From JACQNR01 sp049515175 (GTDB lineage: Bacteria; Acidobacteriota; Terriglobia; UBA7540), in assembly GCA_049515175.1 (NCBI GenBank), contig JBEKUI010000127.1, positions 1-12,385 of the forward strand: DNA of 12,385 nt, written 5' to 3'. Below are positions 8,132-12,385 of the stretch, piece by piece. The first letter of the stretch is position 1. The number at the start of each line of letters is the position of its first letter. Made by a program: the position numbers and the translations under genes. Below the pieces are notes generated by a model. It did not search any database, had not been told where the DNA came from, and saw nothing but the letters and a program-made list of their open reading frames with translations.

Positions 8132-9220
8132 CTAGTAGGCCGAAAAGAGCTTGCCCCAATCTGTTCGGAGAGCCTCCTTCACTCTGCTTCGGCCGATCAG
8201 GGGATACCAGAAGGCGTCGTGATAGAGAATCGAGGCGGCGTAGGACCAGGGAGCGAGCACCGTGCGGAGGAGGAATTTCTCCAGGGGTTTCAGGGGGCCC
8301 CAGTAGATGAGTTTCTGGCCGCGGCTGGCGAAGGTGTCGCCGACATTCTCAAAATGGAAATTCACGTTTCCAATGTCTTCGCCCACAACTTCGATCTCTC
8401 GGATGTCGCCGCACCCGAGTCCGCGCTCGTGGGCGAGACGAATGAACTTAATCGAAAGCGGATCAAATCCCATCATCTTGGCTGCGACGGCGTCAATCGC
8501 CACCATGTCCCCGCTGGCCAGAATGTAATTCTTGACGTGCGGAACCATGCAGCGCGGTCCCGGGCCCGCGCCCACAAAAGTCCCGTCCATGACGGCGAAG
8601 ATTCCGGGATGAATTTCCTTCTGAATCGCCAGGAGGTCCACCAGCGTTTCGTGGATCACGCTATGCGTCCAGTGGCGTTTCTCAAAGAGCAGGCCGCCGA
8701 AGGCGTTCTTCATCGCGCCGGTCATCGTGGTGAAGACGTGGGTCTTCATCGTGGGAAGGTGAATGATGTTGGAGCCGATCAGGCGTTTGGGGATTCGGAT
8801 TCCCTCCGGGTAGATTTCATTGAGGGCCAGCATCTTGGTCTTGGGCTCGTAACGGACCCATTCCTCGCCCTTTTCATAGAGGTGGACGTTGCGCAGCCCG
8901 TGCTTGTCCACCACGACCTGTTTGTGCTTGTTGGCGAGCTCGCCGCGCCTGGCGCTGACCACCACGGTGCGGTTGTGGCAGCCGTAGAGCTTCTCGCGCT
9001 CGTAGCCGTCTTTGAGCAGCGCCGAAATCACTCCGTCGAGTTGCCAGGGTGGGGAGGAACACGCCGGATAGAAAAAGTGCCAGGAGATGTTAATTTTGAG
9101 CGCAACGTCCGGGCCGCGGGGCAGGAAGCGCGGATAATCCGCCAACCGCATCAGACGCCCGTAATCGTCGAGGACGGTCGTGGGGCTGGTTTTCAGGACG
9201 GCGACCTTGGCGCGCACCAT
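8132..9220 (-). CDS. DUF362 domain-containing protein
   Basis: A 362-residue soluble protein of the DUF362 family, whose biochemical function I do not know. Recognisable family blocks are LKINISWHFFYPACSSPPWQ (41-60) and LPTMKTHVFTTMTGAMKNAF (155-174). A DGTFVGAGPG loop (212-221) and SGDMVAIDAVAAKMMGFDP (236-254) follow, ending in ERGLGCGD (265-272). There is no signal peptide or membrane helix. Only four cysteines are present (54, 81, 224, 270), with no CxxCxxC cluster, so the ferredoxin domain carried by some relatives is absent. It starts 7 bp after the stop of the UbiA-family gene, so the two are almost certainly cotranscribed and may share a pathway. The antisense strand is also open over the whole gene but shows no known motifs. 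Confidence 0.85.
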   Translation of the reverse strand: MVRAKVAVLKTSPTTVLDDYGRLMRLADYPRFLPRGPDVALKINISWHFFYPACSSPPWQLDGVISALLKDGYEREKLYGCHNRTVVVSARRGELANKHKQVVVDKHGLRNVHLYEKGEEWVRYEPKTKMLALNEIYPEGIRIPKRLIGSNIIHLPTMKTHVFTTMTGAMKNAFGGLLFEKRHWTHSVIHETLVDLLAIQKEIHPGIFAVMDGTFVGAGPGPRCMVPHVKNYILASGDMVAIDAVAAKMMGFDPLSIKFIRLAHERGLGCGDIREIEVVGEDIGNVNFHFENVGDTFASRGQKLIYWGPLKPLEKFLLRTVLAPWSYAASILYHDAFWYPLIGRSRVKEALRTDWGKLFSAY

Positions 9221-9225
9221 AGTTT

Positions 9226-9229
9226 TCCT
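9226..9229 (-). promoter_or_regulatory. Ribosome binding site of the DUF362 gene, overlapping the upstream stop codon
   Basis: The minus strand reads AGGA 5 nt before the ATG at 9220. These bases overlap the TAG stop of the UbiA-family gene, which fixes the DUF362 start and points to translational coupling of the pair. Confidence 0.6.
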
Positions 9230-10154
9230 AGACGTAGATGATCAGGACGACCGCGGCGGCCCAAAGCACAACCACCATCAGCAGGACGCGGTCCGTCAGC
9301 AGCAGGCGGGTAGGGTTGCCGCCTTCGCTCGCCCGGTGCACCAGATAGAGATAGCGGAAGATTCCGAACAGAACGAAAGGAATGGTCAGCTCCAGGCGCT
9401 TGCCCGGAAACTTTTTCGTTGCGTCACTCGAGAGCGTATAGAGTGCGTAGGACATCAACGTCGAAGCAGTGACGATTCCGATGAGCTGGTCGAGAAAGTA
9501 AGGGCTGTAATGCGCCAGGCTGGAGCGATGGTTCGAAGCACTCGACCCGAGCAGCACCAGTTCGTGGCGCCGCTTGGTAAGCGCCAGAAAGAGCGCCAGC
9601 AGGGTTGTGCAGACGACCAGCCAGGGCGAAATCTCGACGTGGATCACCACGCCCCCCGCCACGACGCGACAGACGAAGCCCGCGGCGATGACGAACAGGT
9701 CGAGCAACATGATGTGCTTCAAGACCAACGAGTAGAGCACATTGATGCTGCCATACACCGTCAGGCAGATGAGGAATTGAACATCCAGCACCCAGGCTGC
9801 AGCCAGCGCGGTGATCGCCAGGAAGGCGGCGACCCACAGGGCGGTCGGTGCGCTGATCCGGTTGGAGGCTATGGGCCGCAGCCGCTTGGTGGGATGCTGC
9901 CGGTCTTCCGCGACGTCCATGACGTCGTTGAGGAGATAGAGGGCGCTGGCCATCAGGCAGAATAGGCCGGCGGCGTAGGCCACCCGGAGCGTCCGGTCGA
10001 CGGTGAGCAGGTTTCGCGAAAAAATCAGCGCGGCGAAGACGAATCCGTTCTTGACCCACTGCGCGGGACGCAGGGCTTCCAGAAGCGCGCCCAGCGCCAA
10101 ACCTCGCGTTGGGCTCGCGGGTGTGGTCAATTCCGAGGTCGGATTTTCCGGCAT
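9228..10154 (-). CDS. UbiA-family decaprenyl-phosphate phosphoribosyltransferase (DPPR synthase type)
   Basis: A 308-residue integral membrane prenyltransferase-fold protein with eight or nine hydrophobic helices. RPAQWVKN (29-36) is specific to the branch that moves phosphoribose from PRPP to polyprenyl phosphate (Mycobacterium Rv3806c). The first Asp motif is NDVMDVAEDRQHPTKRLRPIAS (76-97), with Asp77, Asp80 and Asp84 as metal ligands. YSLVLKHIMLLDLFVIAAGF (141-160) forms the second motif. ALTKRRHEL (191-199) and the C-terminal NPTRLLLTDRVLL (280-292) also match that branch rather than quinone-pathway UbiA. The product would be polyprenyl-phosphoryl-5-phosphoribose, a precursor of lipid-linked pentose such as arabinose. 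The only in-frame start is the ATG at 10154, which lacks a good ribosome site. Follow-on phosphatase and epimerase (dprE1/dprE2) genes are not in the window. Confidence 0.85.
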   Translation of the reverse strand: MPENPTSELTTPASPTRGLALGALLEALRPAQWVKNGFVFAALIFSRNLLTVDRTLRVAYAAGLFCLMASALYLLNDVMDVAEDRQHPTKRLRPIASNRISAPTALWVAAFLAITALAAAWVLDVQFLICLTVYGSINVLYSLVLKHIMLLDLFVIAAGFVCRVVAGGVVIHVEISPWLVVCTTLLALFLALTKRRHELVLLGSSASNHRSSLAHYSPYFLDQLIGIVTASTLMSYALYTLSSDATKKFPGKRLELTIPFVLFGIFRYLYLVHRASEGGNPTRLLLTDRVLLMVVVLWAAAVVLIIYV

Positions 10155-10238
10155 CGACGGTCTCTGGAGGTTACTCCAAGGACGGATTCCTCCTTTGAGG
10201 TTCTATCGCACGCAGAGGTAGGTTAAGCCAGGGAATGA

Positions 10239-10253
10239 CAGCTTGTAAAGCTG
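10239..10253. other. Short perfect hairpin between lactate permease and UbiA-family genes
   Basis: CAGCTT-GTA-AAGCTG forms a perfect 6-bp stem with a 3-nt loop in the 177-bp gap downstream of the permease. No T-run follows on the minus strand, so it is not a standard intrinsic terminator. It could mark the 3' end of the permease transcript or be a binding site for a regulator. I see no strong promoter boxes for the UbiA-family gene here. Confidence 0.35.
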
Positions 10254-10332
10254 GGACCCTCTAGTTCATTGAAACCGTGCGCATGACAGGACGGCGATCT
10301 GACTCTCGGCGTGGCAATGCGGACGGCGACGC

Positions 10333-11928
10333 TTAGGGCACCATCCACTTCAGCCAGTAGGCTTGCGCCAGTGCGAGTAAGCTCAGGAACGTGGCCAGAA
10401 CTAGGCTGTGCCAAAACGTTGAGCGCAGGACGTCGCCTTCTTTCCCGATCAGCCCCACCGTGGTCACACCTACAGCGATATTCTGTGGTGAGATCATCTT
10501 TCCCGTGACCGCGCCCGAAGAATTCGTCGCCGCGAGCAAAATCGGGTTCACGCCGATTTGATGCCCGGCGGCCACCTGAAGGTTCCCGAAAAGCAAATTG
10601 CTCGCGGTGTCGCTGCCGCTCAGGAAACAGGCGACCCAGCCCAAGAATCCACTGAAGAAGGGAAACGCTCTGCCCAGCGAGGCGAGCGCCGCTCCCAGCG
10701 TGTAAGCCATTCCAGAATAGTTGTAGAGGTAAGCCAGGGCGACGATCATCATCACCGTCAGACCCGGCTTTCGAAGCTGCCGCAGAGTCTGGAGGGCGGT
10801 GCGCAGAAGCATGCGAGGCGTAACGCGGAAAATCATCGCCGTGATAAGAATCGCTGTCAGCGCTGCCGTCCCAGCCGCGAGAGGCTGGAACATGTAACCC
10901 GCACCGTAGGGCTTTTGATAGAGAGTGAGAAAGACCGCGTTGTGCAGGCCTGGGAGAGCGAGAGGGACTTGGCCGCGCTGGAAGAACTTGAGGCCCGACC
11001 AGGCAATCATCACCGCGGCCAGAATGACCCAGGGCGCCCAGGCGGTGAGAGACTCGGAGAAAGAGAGTTTCTTGACTTGGTCGGCGGCCGGATAGACTCC
11101 GACCACAAGGCTGGCAGTGGGATTGCTAATCCTTAAGTATGCGACGAGGGCGGCGATTGAAGTCAATGCGGCCACGATGTCCGCCGCGTACGGCCCCCAG
11201 AAGTTGGAGACGGTGAATTGAGCCAGAGCGAAGCTCGCTCCGGCCACGAGCGTCGCGGGCAGCACCTCTTTCACTGCTTTCCAACCCGCTACCACTCCAA
11301 CGATGTAGGCGGGCAGGACGAACGAAAGGAAGGGAAGTTGTCGGCCCACCATGGCCGAGAGCTTCATCTGATCGAGCCCGGTTACTCCGGCGAGCGCCAC
11401 GATGGGAATTCCCAGGCTGCCGAAAGCGACGGGGGCGGTGTTGGCGATCAGAGCCACCGTGACGGCCTTCTGCGGACTGAAGCCGAGGCCGAGGAGGAGA
11501 AAAGCCGCTACCGCCACCGGCGCACCGAATCCCGCCATGCCTTCGAGCAGCGCCCCGAAGCAAAAAGCCACGAGGATCGCTTGCAGCCGTGGATCGCCCG
11601 AAGCGTGGTACGCCATCCACCGGCGGAGCAAATCAAACTGGCCCGTCTCGACGGAAAGGTTGTACAGCCAAAGCGCCGTGAAGACGATCCACAGGATCGG
11701 CCAGAGGGCGAACGCCACGCCGAAGCCGGCGCTCAGAGCCGCGAGTTTCACCGGCATCCGCCAGACCAGGATCGCCAGCAAATACGCCGTCGCGAATCCC
11801 CAGGCTGCCGCCAGTGCGCCGGATTTGCGCAGCCCGCCCATCAAGACGAGCAGGACCCCGAGCGGCACGGCCGCGGCGAGCGCGGAGACCGGCATCAGTC
11901 CAAGGGGGTCTAAGGGTTGGGGCCACAT
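10333..11928 (-). CDS. lldP: L-lactate permease (LctP family)
   Basis: A 531-residue polytopic transporter with about twelve or more hydrophobic helices, close to the usual length of LctP-family proton-coupled lactate/glycolate importers. Signature blocks are GALLEGMAGFGAPVAVAAFL (125-144), then ALIANTAPVAFGSLGIPI (159-176). FLSGSDTASNLLFGNLQ (435-451) and NSSGAVTGKMISPQNIAVG (469-487) follow. The N-terminus MWPQPLDPLG at 11928 matches relatives. A TTG at 11961 would add 11 residues (SSSFIIHRFL after the start) encoded entirely by the flanking repeat, so it is rejected. No ribosome binding site precedes the ATG: the adjacent bases are the heptamer array of the neighbouring four-helix-bundle element, whose gene stops 42 bp upstream on the same strand. 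No lactate dehydrogenase gene or regulator is in the window. Confidence 0.9.
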   Translation of the reverse strand: MWPQPLDPLGLMPVSALAAAVPLGVLLVLMGGLRKSGALAAAWGFATAYLLAILVWRMPVKLAALSAGFGVAFALWPILWIVFTALWLYNLSVETGQFDLLRRWMAYHASGDPRLQAILVAFCFGALLEGMAGFGAPVAVAAFLLLGLGFSPQKAVTVALIANTAPVAFGSLGIPIVALAGVTGLDQMKLSAMVGRQLPFLSFVLPAYIVGVVAGWKAVKEVLPATLVAGASFALAQFTVSNFWGPYAADIVAALTSIAALVAYLRISNPTASLVVGVYPAADQVKKLSFSESLTAWAPWVILAAVMIAWSGLKFFQRGQVPLALPGLHNAVFLTLYQKPYGAGYMFQPLAAGTAALTAILITAMIFRVTPRMLLRTALQTLRQLRKPGLTVMMIVALAYLYNYSGMAYTLGAALASLGRAFPFFSGFLGWVACFLSGSDTASNLLFGNLQVAAGHQIGVNPILLAATNSSGAVTGKMISPQNIAVGVTTVGLIGKEGDVLRSTFWHSLVLATFLSLLALAQAYWLKWMVP

Positions 11929-11957
11929 AAGAAAACGATGAATGATGAACGATGAAC
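11929..11957 (+). repeat. Left inverted heptamer array of the four-helix-bundle element
   Basis: The plus strand reads AAGAAAA, then three tandem 7-nt units CGATGAA, TGATGAA, CGATGAA (11936-11956), then C. The array points toward the four-helix-bundle gene. Its 15-nt core GATGAATGATGAACG (11937-11951) is perfectly repeated in inverted orientation on the other side of the gene at 12345-12359. It abuts the lactate permease start codon. Confidence 0.75.
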
Positions 11958-11959
11958 TC

Positions 11960-11983
11960 AAAGCGCGCGGTCATTCGCGCTTT
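11960..11983. terminator. Hairpin spanning the four-helix-bundle gene stop codon
   Basis: AAAGCGCG (11960-11967) and CGCGCTTT (11976-11983) form an 8-bp stem around an 8-nt loop that contains the stop codon (11971-11973). On the plus strand the stem runs into five T residues; on the minus strand (gene direction) it ends in only three Ts. It could act as a terminator, best for plus-strand transcription and only weakly for the gene itself. Confidence 0.4.
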
Positions 11984-12354
11984 TTGACAGTCTTTACCGA
12001 TGCAACGAAGATTGAGACTAACTGCTCAGCTTCCTGTCGAAGATCCGCGAGCTTGGCCGGGCCCGTGATGCCCGTCGCCGCAAGAAGTTCGAGCCAATAC
12101 AGCGTTTCCTCCAGTTCCTGCAAGGCACTCTCAATCTTGCTGACAAACTCAGCGTTGGATCGGGCGCGAGTGGCCTCGCGATAGTTGGCTCCCACGGATG
12201 TTCCGCTGCGGAGCACTTGTTTCCCCAGAACTTGCGCCTCTGTCGTCTTAGGCAGGGAGCTGTATAAGCGGACAATCCGCAGAGCGAATTCTCTGGTCCG
12301 GTTCTTAAGCTCTGGTCTTCCCGTTTTAGGTATTTCGGGTTTTCCGTTCATCAT
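11971..12354 (-). CDS. Four-helix bundle protein (S23 / 23S rRNA intervening-sequence protein family)
   Basis: A 127-residue protein, the usual size for this family. It has helical segments near 15-35, 38-62, 66-93 and 97-124. The signature is LGKQVLRSGTSVGANYREAT (43-62), followed by EFVSKIESALQELEETLYWL (69-88). Relatives were first found inside intervening sequences of 23S rRNA; the Avd protein of diversity-generating retroelements shares the fold, forms a pentamer and binds nucleic acid. Here no rRNA gene or reverse transcriptase is nearby, so the role is unknown. The ATG-ATG start (12354/12351) lies inside the right heptamer array and is preceded by an in-frame TGA, so no longer start exists. 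GC content appears lower (about 55% in two sampled 60-bp blocks) than its neighbours. Flanking inverted arrays suggest the gene travels as a small cassette. Confidence 0.9.
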   Translation of the reverse strand: MMNGKPEIPKTGRPELKNRTREFALRIVRLYSSLPKTTEAQVLGKQVLRSGTSVGANYREATRARSNAEFVSKIESALQELEETLYWLELLAATGITGPAKLADLRQEAEQLVSIFVASVKTVKKRE

Positions 12355-12380
12355 TCATCATTCCGCGTTCATCGTTTCTT
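12346..12380 (-). repeat. Right inverted heptamer array of the four-helix-bundle element
   Basis: Read on the minus strand this is AAGAAA followed by four tandem 7-nt units CGATGAA, CGCGGAA, TGATGAA, TGATGAA (12374 down to 12347) and C. The order of outer A-rich tract, heptamers, then gene mirrors the left array. The last units provide the ATG-ATG start of the four-helix-bundle gene. The window ends five bases beyond, so the outer limit of the element is uncertain. Confidence 0.75.
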
Positions 12381-12385
12381 CAATG

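Noticed and set aside
8108..9241. A 377-residue open frame on the plus strand covering the whole DUF362 gene
   Set aside because: It is antisense to a gene with clear family motifs, has no recognisable domain and no ribosome site; high-GC codon use commonly opens the opposite strand.
10239..10253. Intrinsic terminator for the lactate permease
   Set aside because: The 6-bp stem is not followed by a T-run in the gene direction.
11929..11961. TTG start at 11961 for the lactate permease
   Set aside because: The extra residues are encoded by the heptamer array and are absent from the family's usual N-terminus; the ATG at 11928 fits.
11936..12374. CRISPR-like repeats
   Set aside because: The units are 7 nt, adjacent with no spacers, and inverted on the two sides of a gene.
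11929..12385. Intervening sequence inside a 23S rRNA gene
   Set aside because: The gene on one side is a lactate permease and no rRNA sequence is recognisable in the window.
11929..12385. Diversity-generating retroelement, because of the Avd-like fold
   Set aside because: There is no reverse transcriptase, template repeat or variable repeat in the window.

Overview
The window looks like bacterial chromosome of moderately high GC content (roughly 60%). The gene set is membrane-rich: polyprenyl-phosphate-dependent (GT-C) membrane proteins with their typical C-terminal motifs, a YfhO-type protein, a spermidine-synthase-like domain fused to membrane helices, a membrane-anchored alkaline-phosphatase-superfamily enzyme, DUF362, a decaprenyl-phosphate phosphoribosyltransferase-type UbiA protein and a free-standing four-helix-bundle (S23/IVP) gene. 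This mix is most familiar from soil Acidobacteriota. The assignment is an inference from gene content; no rRNA or other marker gene is present.

Layout, left to right. (1) Positions 2-745, + strand: the 3' end of a GT39/ArnT-like membrane glycosyltransferase cut by the window edge. It converges on everything else. (2) Positions 846-8066, - strand: a YfhO-like membrane protein, a methyltransferase-fold (SpeE-like) domain between two membrane regions, and a membrane-anchored sulfatase/phosphotransferase-like enzyme. (3) Positions 8132-10154, - strand: a DUF362 protein 7 bp downstream of a UbiA-family phosphoribosyltransferase, clearly a two-gene transcription unit. (4) Positions 10333-11928, - strand: an LctP-family lactate permease. 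(5) Positions 11929-12385: a small four-helix-bundle gene bracketed by inverted arrays of a 7-nt unit, with the window ending just past the outer array.

How the genes may work together. The UbiA protein should place phosphoribose on a polyprenyl phosphate. The two GT-C-like proteins (GT39 fragment, YfhO) belong to classes that use polyprenyl-phosphate sugars on the outer face of the membrane. The alkaline-phosphatase-superfamily protein has Thr at the nucleophile position, which fits phospho-group transfer or hydrolysis better than sulfate ester cleavage. A shared role in making or decorating an envelope glycan is reasonable but unproven. The lactate permease appears unrelated to this.

The least ordinary structure is at the right end. 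The four-helix-bundle gene is enclosed by facing copies of 7-nt repeat arrays. One array includes its start codon; the other sits directly against the lactate permease start codon, where no ribosome binding site remains. No CRISPR array, tRNA, rRNA, transposase or recombinase was found. No gap between genes exceeds 300 bases.
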